A DNA stretch of 64,000 nucleotides from Flavobacteriales bacterium UBA852 (GCA_002295925.1 DBGO01000002.1:62001-126000), one strand, 5' to 3'; shown: positions 24,662 through 34,399, counted from the stretch's first letter. Notes: generated by a model not told the origin, from the letters alone. Numbers and translations: made by a program.

Positions 24662-25843
24662 ATGAAACTATTCAGAAATTTATTAGACAAAATCAAACCG
24701 AACTTTGAAAAGGGTGGAAAGTTTGAAAAATTGCATCCGGTTTACGATGCCATTGAAACTTTCTTGTTCGTGCCCAACCATACCACGCCTGCCAAAGGTG
24801 CTCAAATACGTGATGCCATTGACCTTAAAAGAACAATGGTAACCGTAATTATAGCTATGATTCCCGCCATGTTGTTTGGTATGTGGAATGTAGGTTATCA
24901 ACACTTTAAAGCTATTGGCGAAGAAGCCGATTTATTAACCAATTTCTTATACGGATTAAAAGAGGTATTGCCTTTAATCATTGTGAGCTATGCTGCCGGT
25001 CTTACGGTAGAGTTCATCTTTGCCTCTATCAACAATCACTCTGTAAATGAAGGGTTTTTGGTATCCGGTTTATTGATTCCGTTAATTTTGCCTATTGGCG
25101 TTCCTTTATGGATGGTGGCAGTAGCGACAATTTTTGCCGTACTGATAGGTAAAGAAGTTTTTGGAGGAACCGGTATGAACATATTAAATGTTGCCTTAAC
25201 TGCTCGTGCATTTTTATTCTTTGCTTACCCATCATTTATGTCGGGAGATAAAGTATGGATAAACACCGAAGGTGGCCAATTGGTTGACGGTTTTTCAGGT
25301 GCAACAGCACTAGGCGATGCCGCTTCAAAAATGCCTATCGATACATTTACACAAAAATACTCGATGATGGAATCTTTTATCGGAACAATTCCCGGTTCAA
25401 TTGGAGAAACATCTGCTGCAGCAATTTTAATTGGAGCGTTCATTTTATTATTTACAGGAATTGCCAGCTGGCGAGTAATGTTATCCGTATTTGCCGGAGG
25501 ATATGTAATGGCGATAATTTTCAATGGTTTTGCCGATGTATTACCCGATAATACATTGTTTCAAATTCCTGCTTTACAGCATTTATTAATTGGTGGATTT
25601 TTATTTGGAGCCGTATTTATGGCAACAGACCCAGTTACAGCTGCACAAACCGATATAGGAAAATACATTTACGGATTCTTGGTTGGATTATTTGCCATAA
25701 TGATTCGCGTATTCAACCCTGCTTACCCTGAAGGTATGATGCTTGCCATCTTATTTATGAATGTAATGGCTCCGTTAATTGACCATTATGTAATTCAAGC
25801 TAATGTAAAAAGAAGATTGAAACGCGCACAAGTAACTGCTTAA
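24662..25843 (+). CDS. nqrB: Na+-translocating NADH:quinone reductase subunit B
   Basis: A 393-residue membrane subunit with about ten helices. It forms the core Na+ path with NqrD/E and binds riboflavin and a covalent FMN. The FMN-attachment motif SGAT is present (DGFSGATALGDAAS), with Thr215 as the predicted phosphoester-linked residue. The N-terminal soluble part (LLDKIKPNFEKGGKFEKLHPVYDAIETF) and the Arg-rich C-terminus (NVKRRLKRAQ) are as in other NqrB proteins. It lies 17 bases after nqrA. Confidence 0.97.
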   Translation: MKLFRNLLDKIKPNFEKGGKFEKLHPVYDAIETFLFVPNHTTPAKGAQIRDAIDLKRTMVTVIIAMIPAMLFGMWNVGYQHFKAIGEEADLLTNFLYGLKEVLPLIIVSYAAGLTVEFIFASINNHSVNEGFLVSGLLIPLILPIGVPLWMVAVATIFAVLIGKEVFGGTGMNILNVALTARAFLFFAYPSFMSGDKVWINTEGGQLVDGFSGATALGDAASKMPIDTFTQKYSMMESFIGTIPGSIGETSAAAILIGAFILLFTGIASWRVMLSVFAGGYVMAIIFNGFADVLPDNTLFQIPALQHLLIGGFLFGAVFMATDPVTAAQTDIGKYIYGFLVGLFAIMIRVFNPAYPEGMMLAILFMNVMAPLIDHYVIQANVKRRLKRAQVTA

Positions 25844-25876
25844 TTATAAATTTACACACACGAAAAATTTAATACA

Positions 25877-26611
25877 ATGGACGTTAACAGTAATAAATAT
25901 ACATTCGGATTTGCCGCAGTAATGGTAATAGTTGTGGCATCTATATTAGCATTTGCTTCCGAATCGTTAAAACCTTATCAGAAAATGAATATTCGCCACG
26001 AAAAAATGCAAAATATTTTAGCATCTGTGGGTATAAATGTAGATAGACATAAATCTGAAGAGGCTTTTAATAAATATGTAACCAAACAAATTGTTATTGA
26101 TGCCCAAGGAAATGAACTATCTGAAGATAAATTAAATGGCTTAACCGCTTTTGATATTGATGTAGTAAAAGAATATCGCAATATTAAAGATATTACAGAA
26201 AGACATTATCCTTTATTTGAAATTACAAAAGATAACGGGAATAAATATTATGTCGTGCCTATGGCAGGAACCGGATTATGGGACTTAATTTGGGGATATG
26301 TAGCTTTTGAAAGTGACTTAAACACCATTGCCGGTACAAAATTTGACCATAAAGGAGAAACACCCGGACTTGGTGCAGAAATTACCAAACCGTTTTTTCA
26401 AAATGCTTTTATCGGTAAAAAAATATTGGATGAAAACGGAGAATTTAAAGGTATAAACGTAATTAAAGGAGGAACTTCTCCTGATAATCCTCACGGAATT
26501 AATGCTATTAGTGGTGCTACGCTTACCTGTGTAGGTGTAGATGAAATGTTAAACCGCACTTTAAAAGTGTATGTACCTTATTTTAAGAAAATTGCACAAC
26601 AAGAATCGTAA
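25877..26611 (+). CDS. nqrC: Na+-translocating NADH:quinone reductase subunit C
   Basis: A 244-residue subunit with one N-terminal membrane helix (about residues 9-27) and a periplasmic FMN-binding domain. The covalent FMN motif SGATLT is at 212-217, with Thr215 as the attachment residue. Family blocks GLWDLIWGYVAFE and GETPGLGAEI are intact. It passes electrons between the two membrane-associated Fe and flavin centres in the complex. It lies 33 bases after nqrB. Confidence 0.97.
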   Translation: MDVNSNKYTFGFAAVMVIVVASILAFASESLKPYQKMNIRHEKMQNILASVGINVDRHKSEEAFNKYVTKQIVIDAQGNELSEDKLNGLTAFDIDVVKEYRNIKDITERHYPLFEITKDNGNKYYVVPMAGTGLWDLIWGYVAFESDLNTIAGTKFDHKGETPGLGAEITKPFFQNAFIGKKILDENGEFKGINVIKGGTSPDNPHGINAISGATLTCVGVDEMLNRTLKVYVPYFKKIAQQES

Positions 26612-26638
26612 TATCAAAAATTATTAAATAACAAAGCT

Positions 26639-27316
26639 ATGAGCGAAACTAAAAAAGAACCGCTTTTTTCTGCTAAGAATAAAAAACTCTTAACAGATCC
26701 GTTAAATGACAACAACCCGATTACCGTTCAAGTATTGGGTATATGTTCAGCATTGGCAATTACCGTACAAATGAAAAATGCCATGGTAATGTCTTTGTCA
26801 GTAATTGCCGTTACAGCTTTTGCCAACCTTATCATTTCACTTCTACGTAATGCGATACCTTCTCGTATTCGTATTATCGTGCAATTGGTAGTGGTTGCCG
26901 CATTGGTTATTTTGGTTGACCAAATTCTTAAAGCATTTGTATATGATGTAAGTAAACAATTATCCGTATTTGTGGGTTTGATTATTACCAACTGTATTAT
27001 TATGGGACGTCTTGAAGCGTTTGCTTTGGGTAACAAACCTTTCCCTTCGTTACTTGATGGTATCGGAAACGGAATGGGTTACGCCGTAATCTTATTAATC
27101 GTAGCATTTTTCCGAGAGTTATTTGGTTCCGGTAAAATATGGGGATTCGAAATTTTCGGACACAAAGGTGCCTCACTTGCCGAATCTACCGGTTTATATA
27201 AATTAGGTTATGTAGACAACGGATTAATGATACTTCCTCCAATGGCACTTATTACCGTAGGAATTATCATTTGGGTACAGCGTACTAAAAATCCTAAATT
27301 AATTGAAGAACATTAA
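26639..27316 (+). CDS. nqrD: Na+-translocating NADH:quinone reductase subunit D
   Basis: A 225-residue membrane protein with six helices, homologous to RnfE/NqrE-type subunits. Conserved blocks are NPITVQVLGICSALAITVQ, LIITNCIIMGRLEAFALGNKPFPSLLDGIGNGMGY with its cysteine near the membrane Fe site shared with NqrE, and FFRELFGSGKIWG. The N-terminus is extended by a short charged stretch compared with the hydrophobic core. It is fourth in the nqr operon, 27 bases after nqrC. Confidence 0.97.
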   Translation: MSETKKEPLFSAKNKKLLTDPLNDNNPITVQVLGICSALAITVQMKNAMVMSLSVIAVTAFANLIISLLRNAIPSRIRIIVQLVVVAALVILVDQILKAFVYDVSKQLSVFVGLIITNCIIMGRLEAFALGNKPFPSLLDGIGNGMGYAVILLIVAFFRELFGSGKIWGFEIFGHKGASLAESTGLYKLGYVDNGLMILPPMALITVGIIIWVQRTKNPKLIEEH

Positions 27317-27341
27317 TAGAATAAATTAAAAACATACGACG

Positions 27342-27956
27342 ATGGAATATATTAACATATTTGTAAAAGGGATTTTTATTGAGAACATGATTTTTGCCTA
27401 TTTCTTAGGTATGTGTTCTTACCTTGCGGTTTCTAAAACAGTGAAAACCGCCACCGGATTGGGTGCAGCCGTAATCTTTGTATTGGGTATTACCGTTCCA
27501 ATTAACTATTTACTTGAAAATTACATTCTTAAAGAAGGCGCACTTAGTTGGTTAGGTGAAGAATACGCCTCAATAGACCTTAGCTTCTTGAGTTTTATTA
27601 TGTTTATTGCCGTAATTGCCTCAATGGTACAATTAGTTGAAATGGCTGTAGAAAAATTTGCACCGGCTCTTTACGGAGCATTAGGTATTTTCTTACCACT
27701 TATAGCTGTAAACTGTTCTATATTGGGTGGATCATTATTTATGCAACAACGTCAATATGCCAATATAGGCGAGGCAACCATGTTTGGATTAGGTTCCGGA
27801 GTAGGTTGGTTTTTGGCAATTGTAGCCATTGCTGCCATTCGTGAAAAAATTCGCTATTCGCATGTTCCTGCTCCGCTTAAAGGTATTGGTATAACTTTTA
27901 TCATTACCGGTTTAATGGGTATTGCATTTATGAGTTTTATGGGAATAAAATTATAA
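27342..27956 (+). CDS. nqrE: Na+-translocating NADH:quinone reductase subunit E
   Basis: A 204-residue six-helix membrane subunit paired with NqrD as an inverted-topology partner around an intramembrane Fe centre. Characteristic segments are FIENMIFAYFLGMCSYLAVSK (with Cys26-type metal ligand), LPLIAVNCSILGGSLFM (second cysteine) and GVGWFLAIVAIAAIREKIRYSHVPAPLKG. The length is standard. Co-transcribed with the rest of nqr. Confidence 0.97.
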   Translation: MEYINIFVKGIFIENMIFAYFLGMCSYLAVSKTVKTATGLGAAVIFVLGITVPINYLLENYILKEGALSWLGEEYASIDLSFLSFIMFIAVIASMVQLVEMAVEKFAPALYGALGIFLPLIAVNCSILGGSLFMQQRQYANIGEATMFGLGSGVGWFLAIVAIAAIREKIRYSHVPAPLKGIGITFIITGLMGIAFMSFMGIKL

Positions 27957-27995
27957 TATCAAAAAATTATTGTATTAAAAACTAAATACTAAACC

Positions 27996-29309
27996 ATGAT
28001 TTTAGCTATCAGCACAACAACCATCGTTATTTCCGTAGTAGTATTTTTAATTGTTACTCTTTTATTGGTAACATTACTGCTTTGGGCAAAATCAAAACTA
28101 ACCACTTCCGGACCCGTTCATATTAAAATAAACGGAGAAAAGGAAATAGAAGTAGAAGCCGGCGGAACATTGCTTTCTACATTAAGTAATGCCGGAATAT
28201 TTTTACCATCTGCTTGTGGTGGCGGTGGAACCTGTTTACAATGTAAATGTCAAGTACTTTCCGGAGGTGGAAATATCTTACCAACCGAAGAACCTCACTT
28301 TTCGCGTAAAGAAATTGCCGAACACTGGCGTTTAGGTTGCCAAGTGAAAGTAAAAGAAGATATGGAAGTAGTGGTTCCCGAAGAAGTATTTGGTGTTAAA
28401 AAATGGGAAGCTACTGTTGTATCAAATTACAATGTGGCATCTTTTATTAAGGAATTTGTTGTTGAAGTTCCTGAAGATATCAATTATAAAGCCGGTGGTT
28501 ATATTCAAATTGAAATTCCACCCTGTACCATAAACTATAAAGATATTGATATTACGGCTCACCCCGAAGAACATCCGGGTGAACCCGATAAATTCCAATT
28601 AGAGTGGGATAAATTTAACTTATGGCCATTGGTAATGAAAAATGACGAATTAGTTGTTCGTGCTTATTCTATGGCTTCTTATCCTGCCGAAGGAAGAAGA
28701 ATTATGTTGAATGTACGTGTGGCTACTCCACCATGGGACCGTGCCAATAATACTTGGATGAACGTAAACCCGGGGGTTGCTTCCTCATACATTTTTGCAA
28801 GAAAACCCGGTGATAAAGTAACCATCTCCGGACCTTATGGTGAGTTCTTCATCAATGAAGATTCGGATGCTGAAATGCTTTATATAGGTGGTGGTGCAGG
28901 TATGGCGCCAATGCGTTCACATTTGTTCCACTTGTTCCATACATTAAAAACAAAAAGAAAAGTAACCTATTGGTACGGTGGTCGTTCTAAACGTGAATTG
29001 TTCTATGTTGATCATTTTAGAGGGTTGGAAAAACAATTCCCTAACTTTAAATTCTACATTGCATTATCAGAACCATTGCCTGAAGATAACTGGAAAGTAA
29101 AAAAAGATATTAATGATGAAGAAGGAGATGGTTTTGTAGGATTCATCCATCAAGTTGTGATTGATAACTACTTAAAACATCATGAAGCACCTGAAGAAAT
29201 TGAGTTCTATTTCTGTGGGCCGCCAATGATGAATAAGGCAGTAGTTCAAATGTGCGACGAATGGGGTGTTCCGCCTGAAAATGTTCGTTTCGATGACTTT
29301 GGAGGATAA
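27996..29309 (+). CDS. nqrF: Na+-translocating NADH:quinone reductase subunit F (NADH-oxidising)
   Basis: The electron input subunit of 437 residues. One N-terminal membrane helix (about 10-30) is followed by a 2Fe-2S ferredoxin domain with ligands Cys74, Cys80, Cys83 and Cys115, then a ferredoxin-reductase domain with the FAD-binding RAYSMASYP motif and an NADH-binding domain (IGGGAGMAPMRSH, FYFCGPPMMNKAV, ending RFDDFGG). Electrons go from NADH to FAD to 2Fe-2S. It is the last gene of the operon and is followed by a strong terminator at 29331-29356. Confidence 0.97.
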   Translation: MILAISTTTIVISVVVFLIVTLLLVTLLLWAKSKLTTSGPVHIKINGEKEIEVEAGGTLLSTLSNAGIFLPSACGGGGTCLQCKCQVLSGGGNILPTEEPHFSRKEIAEHWRLGCQVKVKEDMEVVVPEEVFGVKKWEATVVSNYNVASFIKEFVVEVPEDINYKAGGYIQIEIPPCTINYKDIDITAHPEEHPGEPDKFQLEWDKFNLWPLVMKNDELVVRAYSMASYPAEGRRIMLNVRVATPPWDRANNTWMNVNPGVASSYIFARKPGDKVTISGPYGEFFINEDSDAEMLYIGGGAGMAPMRSHLFHLFHTLKTKRKVTYWYGGRSKRELFYVDHFRGLEKQFPNFKFYIALSEPLPEDNWKVKKDINDEEGDGFVGFIHQVVIDNYLKHHEAPEEIEFYFCGPPMMNKAVVQMCDEWGVPPENVRFDDFGG

Positions 29310-29330
29310 TTTTAAACTCGAATATTTTAA

Positions 29331-29356
29331 AGCGGCAGAAATTCTGCCGCTTTTTT
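29331..29356 (+). terminator. Intrinsic terminator of the nqr operon
   Basis: A GC-rich hairpin with arms AGCGGCAGAA and TTCTGCCGCT around the centre is followed by a T-run. It lies 21 bases after the nqrF stop. Confidence 0.9.
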
Positions 29357-29385
29357 ATTGTTAAAAATTTATAAATTATCAACCC

Positions 29386-29419
29386 TTGACACATTAAACC
29401 TTTAAATACAGTATATTTG
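29386..29419 (+). promoter_or_regulatory. Putative promoter before the small membrane protein and SulP operon
   Basis: TTG (29386-29388), a 23-base spacer and TATATTTG (29412-29419) resemble the -33/-7 consensus, with a spacer at the long end of the range. The ATG at 29426 follows 6 bases later, so the leader would be very short. Confidence 0.4.
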
Positions 29420-29425
29420 TAATTA

Positions 29426-29797
29426 ATGACAATTGACAAAAAATATCAATTTTTATTTTCGTTATTATTATTCTTAATAACCTCGTTTACATTTATTAAC
29501 ATCATTTCATCTGACTTTGCGAATAAAGAAACAGTAGTAAATGTTGAAATTGAAGAAAATGAATCGAACGAGCAACAAGAAGAAAATGAAATAAATACGC
29601 AAGAAATTGCCGTGCCTGAAATACTTATTGATATTCCGGTTGCTTGTCTTAAAATAGAAAATACCTTTATTGAATTGACTTCATTTTATTCATTTCTGTT
29701 TAAAGAAAAATTATTGATCCGCCCAAGTTTTAGTGTTCTTTCCCCTATTCTATTTTTTTGCTTTTTCTATAAAAAAGTATCACAAAAAATTTACTAA
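29426..29797 (+). CDS. Small two-helix membrane protein of unknown function
   Basis: A 123-residue protein not recognised as any family. It has a hydrophobic N-terminal helix (about residues 8-27), a very acidic glutamate/asparagine-rich middle (about 40-62, EIEENESNEQQEENE) and a second hydrophobic helix near the C-terminus (about 103-116, SVLSPILFFCFFYKK). It lies between the nqr terminator and the SulP gene with a 20-base gap to the latter, so it probably opens that operon. Its composition is coding-like (own promoter, plausible membrane topology), but function is unknown. Confidence 0.6.
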   Translation: MTIDKKYQFLFSLLLFLITSFTFINIISSDFANKETVVNVEIEENESNEQQEENEINTQEIAVPEILIDIPVACLKIENTFIELTSFYSFLFKEKLLIRPSFSVLSPILFFCFFYKKVSQKIY

Positions 29798-29817
29798 AAC
29801 ACTACAAGCAATTTAAA

Positions 29818-31332
29818 ATGAGTAATCAGTATTTAAAAAATTTAAAGAATGACATTCCTGCCGGAATAGTTGTTTTCTTTGTCGCTATACCTTTATGTTT
29901 AGGTATTGCATTAGCATCCGAAGCACCATTAATTTCAGGATTACTTGCCGGGATTATTGGCGGAGTCGTTGTCGGTTTTTTCAGTGGTTCACAAGTGGGT
30001 GTTAGTGGCCCGGCTGCCGGATTGATTGCCATTGTTATAAATGCCGTGCACGATTTGGGTTCGTTCGAAGCATTTTTGTTAAGTGTATTTATTGCCGGAA
30101 TTATTCAAATAATCTTTGGCTTGTTCAAAGGCGGAATTATCGCTTACTTCTTCCCAAATGCGGTTATTAAAGGCATGTTATCAGCAATTGGTGCAATTAT
30201 TATTTTAAAAGAAATTCCGCATGCTTTTGGTTACGACAGCGATTTTCTCGGCGATACCAATTTTTTTCAGCCCGATGGCGAAAATACTTTTTCCGAATTA
30301 TTGAAAATGAAAAATTATATCAATCCGGCAGCCATTATTGTTTCTGCATTATCGCTGATAATTTTGGTTGTGTGGGAAAAATATATTCAAAAAATACATA
30401 AAGTTTTCCAAATATTACAAGGACCTATAGTTGTTGTCATTTTGGGAATTGTTGCAAACATTATTTTCAATACTTACGATTTGGGAATTGCGTTTAATAA
30501 AAACGAATTGGTTAATATTCCGGAAATCAATAATTTAAATGACTTTAAAATGGCAATGACTTTTCCGGATTTTAGCTTTATTACCAATCATCATATGTGG
30601 TTTATTGCTCTAACTATTGCCATTGTAGCCAGCTTGGAAACTTTATTGTGTGTTGAAGCTACCGATAAATTAGATCCGCTTAAGCGTATTACGCCAACCA
30701 ACCGGGAACTTATTGCTCAAGGTATTGGCAACATTGTTGGCGGATTGATAGGCGCACTGCCAATTACTCAAGTTATTGTGCGAAGTTCGGCTAACATTAC
30801 CTTTGGCGGAAGAACAAAAGTTTCGGCAATTACACACGGAATATTGATTTTCTTATCTTTGTTTTTATTTCCCGGAATATTAAATATGATTCCTTACTCA
30901 TCGTTAGCGGCAATACTGCTTATTGTTGGTTATAAATTGGTTAATCCTGCATTGTTTAAAGCTATCTTAAAAGAAAAAAACGAACAATATGTTCCGTTTT
31001 TGGTTACCTTTTTCGGAATAGTTTTTACCGATTTGCTAATTGGTATTTCGCTTGGATTAGTAACCGGAATTATTTATCTGTTAAAAAATAATGTTAAAAC
31101 AGAGTTTAAGTTTGAAACCGAAGGCAACAGTAAAATATTAAAATTGCCCGAAGAATTGACATTTTTGGATAAAGCCGCTCTGCGAAAATCATTGCTCACG
31201 ATTGAAGAAAACTCAATAGTTAAAATTGATTTCACAAAAGTGAAAAGTTTGCATCCGGATATAAATGATATTATAAATGATTTTGTTTTTAGTGCAAAAG
31301 ATAAAAATATTAAAGTTGAACTGATAAAATAA
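29818..31332 (+). CDS. SulP-family inorganic anion (probable bicarbonate) transporter with STAS domain
   Basis: A 504-residue SLC26/SulP transporter. The N-terminal membrane domain (about 1-410) has NDIPAGIVVFFVAIPLCLGIALAS, SGLLAGIIGGVVVGFFSGSQVGVSGPAAGL and PITQVIVRSSANITFGGRTK, and a shortened STAS domain is at about 420-504 (ILKLPEELTFLDKAALRKSL ... VKIDFTKVKSLHPD). The STAS domain keeps a compact core. Substrate: SulP proteins of this subgroup beside a beta-carbonic anhydrase gene usually carry bicarbonate, and a carbonic anhydrase ends this operon, so bicarbonate is favoured over sulfate by context. The next gene starts 6 bases after its stop. Confidence 0.92.
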   Translation: MSNQYLKNLKNDIPAGIVVFFVAIPLCLGIALASEAPLISGLLAGIIGGVVVGFFSGSQVGVSGPAAGLIAIVINAVHDLGSFEAFLLSVFIAGIIQIIFGLFKGGIIAYFFPNAVIKGMLSAIGAIIILKEIPHAFGYDSDFLGDTNFFQPDGENTFSELLKMKNYINPAAIIVSALSLIILVVWEKYIQKIHKVFQILQGPIVVVILGIVANIIFNTYDLGIAFNKNELVNIPEINNLNDFKMAMTFPDFSFITNHHMWFIALTIAIVASLETLLCVEATDKLDPLKRITPTNRELIAQGIGNIVGGLIGALPITQVIVRSSANITFGGRTKVSAITHGILIFLSLFLFPGILNMIPYSSLAAILLIVGYKLVNPALFKAILKEKNEQYVPFLVTFFGIVFTDLLIGISLGLVTGIIYLLKNNVKTEFKFETEGNSKILKLPEELTFLDKAALRKSLLTIEENSIVKIDFTKVKSLHPDINDIINDFVFSAKDKNIKVELIK

Positions 31333-31338
31333 ATACCC

Positions 31339-33036
31339 TTGAACAACAATAACAATATATCTCCCCTAAAACGTCTGTTTTATTTATTAAACCAAGATAA
31401 AAGTGAAATAAATAAAGTTTACGTTTATTCTATCCTTCAAGGTATAATTTACCTGTTAATTCCACTCAGTGTTCAAAAAATCATTGAGTTTATCCAATCA
31501 GGGCAAATTACAACTTCGTGGATAGTGCTGGTTGCTCTAACCTCTTTTGGATTGATTTTATACAGTTTAATGAAAGTATTTCAGTTGCGCATACTGGAAA
31601 ATTTAAAACAAAAAATCTTTACACGGGCTTCTTTTGAATTTGCCTTTAAAATACCTCGATTTAAATACGATTTGATTAGAAACAAATATTTGCCCGAACA
31701 CATTAATCGCTTTTTTGATGTGGTAACTCTGCAAAAGGTATTGCCAAAAATATTAATCGATTTTACAGTTGCCATCGTTCAATTGTTATTTGGATTAATA
31801 TTGCTGTCTTTCTATCATCCGTTTTTTATTCTTTATGATGTATTAATGCTCATTTTCGTTTATTTGATTTACCGCTATTTTGCAAAAAAAGGACTTGAAG
31901 AAAATCTTTTGGTATCGAAATACAAATACCGGATGGCTTACTGGTTGCAAGAACTGGGGCGGGTATATTTGGCATTTAAATATGCTTCCAATTCCAATTT
32001 CAACCTTATCAATACTGATGCTATAAATAAAAAATATATAAACTCACGCGAAAAATACTTCAATACCTTGCTTATACAATATTCATTTTTTCTTTTATTT
32101 AATGTAATAACTATTATTGGATTATTAGCGGTTGGCGGTTATTTGGTCATCAATCAGAAAATGAACATTGGTCAGTTTGTTGCGGCAGAAATTATCATCA
32201 TATTATTATTAAATTCGGTCGAAAAAATTATTTTCACACTCGAAAGTGCTTTTGATTTATTTACTTCACTGGAAAAAATAAGCTCTGTAACCGACATACC
32301 AATGGATAAAGACAGGGGTGTAAATTTAAAGGATACAAAAGCCATAAAAATTGAATACCACAAATTATATTATCAATATCCAAATACCACCTCTTTTCAA
32401 TTGTACGAAATTAATACCACAATAAATCCCAATGAAATTGTAGGTATATACGGCAGCAAAAACTCAGGTAAAACTACCTTTGTTAATATTTTATCCGGTT
32501 TGCTTACACCTACACAAGGCGATATTCTTTACAATAATTATTCAGTAAAAGAAATAAATCCCGAAAGTTTACACAAATTAATCGGGTATTGCTCTGCCGA
32601 AAATCTTTTGTTTGAAGGTACTATTTTAGACAATATTACATTAGGAAGAGAAAATATTAAGATTGAAGATGTAAACACCGTTGTCAATAAACTCAACCTC
32701 TCAGACTTTATCGAAAACTGCAAAAACGGTTTACATACAGTAATCAAACCCAACATTAATGAAGTGCCCTACAATATAATTGTAAAAATCTTGTTGGCAC
32801 GCGCTACAGTTATCAATCCGAGGTTACTTATAATAGACGAAATTTTCGACCACATTGTACCAGAAGATATAAATGAAATAATTGCATTTTTAACCGATAA
32901 AAGTAATCCTTGGACATTGGTATTGGTATCAAAAGCACCAAAAATGCTTTCAAAAGCAGATAAAATTATTTGGCTTGAAAAAGGAGAAATAAAAGGTGAA
33001 TACAAATTTGACGAACTACAAAAACTAATTGCTTAA
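31339..33036 (+). CDS. ABC transporter half-molecule with degenerate nucleotide-binding domain
   Basis: A 565-residue fused transmembrane/ATPase subunit starting at TTG (no suitable ATG near). About six helices lie in residues 25-310, resembling type I secretion/peptide exporters without a peptidase domain. In the NBD, Walker A GSKNSGKTT (about 374-382) and Walker B with catalytic Glu (LLIIDE) are intact, but the Q-loop (YCSAENLLF), the LSGGQ signature (replaced by VPYNI before VKILLARA) and the H-loop His (VSKAP) are all changed. In a homodimer both ATP sites would lack a signature. It is co-directional and nearly overlapping with SulP upstream and the HlyD-type gene downstream. It may be regulatory or use a partner NBD; the call as transporter is firm, its activity is not. 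Confidence 0.88.
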   Translation: MNNNNNISPLKRLFYLLNQDKSEINKVYVYSILQGIIYLLIPLSVQKIIEFIQSGQITTSWIVLVALTSFGLILYSLMKVFQLRILENLKQKIFTRASFEFAFKIPRFKYDLIRNKYLPEHINRFFDVVTLQKVLPKILIDFTVAIVQLLFGLILLSFYHPFFILYDVLMLIFVYLIYRYFAKKGLEENLLVSKYKYRMAYWLQELGRVYLAFKYASNSNFNLINTDAINKKYINSREKYFNTLLIQYSFFLLFNVITIIGLLAVGGYLVINQKMNIGQFVAAEIIIILLLNSVEKIIFTLESAFDLFTSLEKISSVTDIPMDKDRGVNLKDTKAIKIEYHKLYYQYPNTTSFQLYEINTTINPNEIVGIYGSKNSGKTTFVNILSGLLTPTQGDILYNNYSVKEINPESLHKLIGYCSAENLLFEGTILDNITLGRENIKIEDVNTVVNKLNLSDFIENCKNGLHTVIKPNINEVPYNIIVKILLARATVINPRLLIIDEIFDHIVPEDINEIIAFLTDKSNPWTLVLVSKAPKMLSKADKIIWLEKGEIKGEYKFDELQKLIA

Positions 33037-33037
33037 T

Positions 33038-34399
33038 ATGCTGAATATCTCACCACATAATATTGCAAAAGCCGGAAAAAAATTAAGGCAGTTCGAATCT
33101 TATCGCGAAGTAGAAAAGAAAGAAACCAAAGGAACACTCATCAATATCGTTAGAGGGATTGGTATTTTTATGCTTGTTTTGTTATTTCTACCCTGGACTC
33201 AAAATATTCAAACAACCGGACAATTAACGACTTATCATCCTGAAGTCAGACCACAGAGTGTCAATTCGGTTATTCCGGCACGAATAAAAAAATGGTATAT
33301 TAAAGAAGGTGATTTGGTGAAAAAAGGCGACACACTGGTGGCGTTATTAGAGGTAAAAGACAATTATTTAGACCCCGACTTATTGGTTAGAGTGAAACAA
33401 CAAATAAAATCAAAAGAACAATCGGTAAATTCTTATATGCAAAAAGTTCATGCATTAGACGAACAAATTGATGCATTGATAACCGCCAAGAAAAATAAAA
33501 TTGAACAGCTTAAAATTAAATTAAAACAAGTGAAAATGCAGTTGCAAAGCGACAGCATTGAATACGAAACGCAAAAAATTAACATAGCTATTGCCGAAGC
33601 TCAATTAGAACGTATCAAAAAATTATACGAAAAAGGATTAAAATCTAAAACCGACTACGAAAAAAGAAAACTCACTTTTCAGAAAGCACTGGCAGAACTG
33701 GCAGCCAAAGAAAACAAATACCTGAAAACCAAAGCTGAAATAATGAATGTTCAGTCAGAAATTAAAACGACCATTGCCCAATACGACGACAAAATTGCCA
33801 AAGCAGAATCAAATAAATTTGCCACATTATCCACACTTTATGATACAGAAGCCAATATCTCAAAGATGCAAAACAAGTATGCTTCTTACACGGTTCGTTC
33901 GGGATTTTTATACATCACTGCACCACAAAACGGATATATAACCAAACTATCCAAAGCCGGTGTGGGCGAAATTGTAAAAACCGGCGACCTAATACTTACC
34001 ATAGTTCCCGAAAAATTTGACTTTGCTGCAGCAGTTTATGTAAAACCCGTCGATTTACCACTGCTTTCCGTTGGGCAAAAAGTGCGATTGCAATTTGACG
34101 GATGGCCTGCCATAGTATTTTCCGGATGGCCAAATATCAGTTACGGTTCGTATGGCGGAGAAATTTATGCTATTGACAAATTCATCAGCGACAACGGAAA
34201 ATTCAGAGTTTTAATTAAACCCGATACCACAGATCATCCTTGGCCGGACAAATTAAGCATCGGCGGAGGAGTAAAAAGTATTTTCTTGCTGAAAGATGTA
34301 CCCGTTTGGTATGAATTATGGCGACAAATAAATAGTTTCCCACCCGATTATTACACATCTGATAAAGATGATAAAAAGAAAAATGAAGCTAAAAAATAA
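33038..34399 (+). CDS. HlyD-family membrane fusion (periplasmic adaptor) protein
   Basis: A 453-residue adaptor. A cytoplasmic N-terminus of about 45 residues is followed by one membrane helix (GIGIFMLVLLFLPW) and the lipoyl half-motif PARIKKWYIKEGDLVKKGDTLVAL, a long coiled-coil hairpin (about 115-270, rich in K/E/Q), the second lipoyl half (ITAPQNGYITKLSKAGVGEIVKTGDLIL) and a beta-barrel/MP domain. It would link the ABC protein to the TolC-like channel across the periplasm. The open frame reaches a TTG at 33029 that overlaps the upstream stop; the ATG at 33038, one base after it, is more likely. The 3' end overlaps the next gene. Confidence 0.93.
   Translation: MLNISPHNIAKAGKKLRQFESYREVEKKETKGTLINIVRGIGIFMLVLLFLPWTQNIQTTGQLTTYHPEVRPQSVNSVIPARIKKWYIKEGDLVKKGDTLVALLEVKDNYLDPDLLVRVKQQIKSKEQSVNSYMQKVHALDEQIDALITAKKNKIEQLKIKLKQVKMQLQSDSIEYETQKINIAIAEAQLERIKKLYEKGLKSKTDYEKRKLTFQKALAELAAKENKYLKTKAEIMNVQSEIKTTIAQYDDKIAKAESNKFATLSTLYDTEANISKMQNKYASYTVRSGFLYITAPQNGYITKLSKAGVGEIVKTGDLILTIVPEKFDFAAAVYVKPVDLPLLSVGQKVRLQFDGWPAIVFSGWPNISYGSYGGEIYAIDKFISDNGKFRVLIKPDTTDHPWPDKLSIGGGVKSIFLLKDVPVWYELWRQINSFPPDYYTSDKDDKKKNEAKK

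Noticed and set aside
29818..31332. STAS domain of the SulP transporter as substrate of the SpoIIE phosphatases
   Set aside because: The genes are 15 kb apart and SulP STAS domains have a structural role; no evidence links them.
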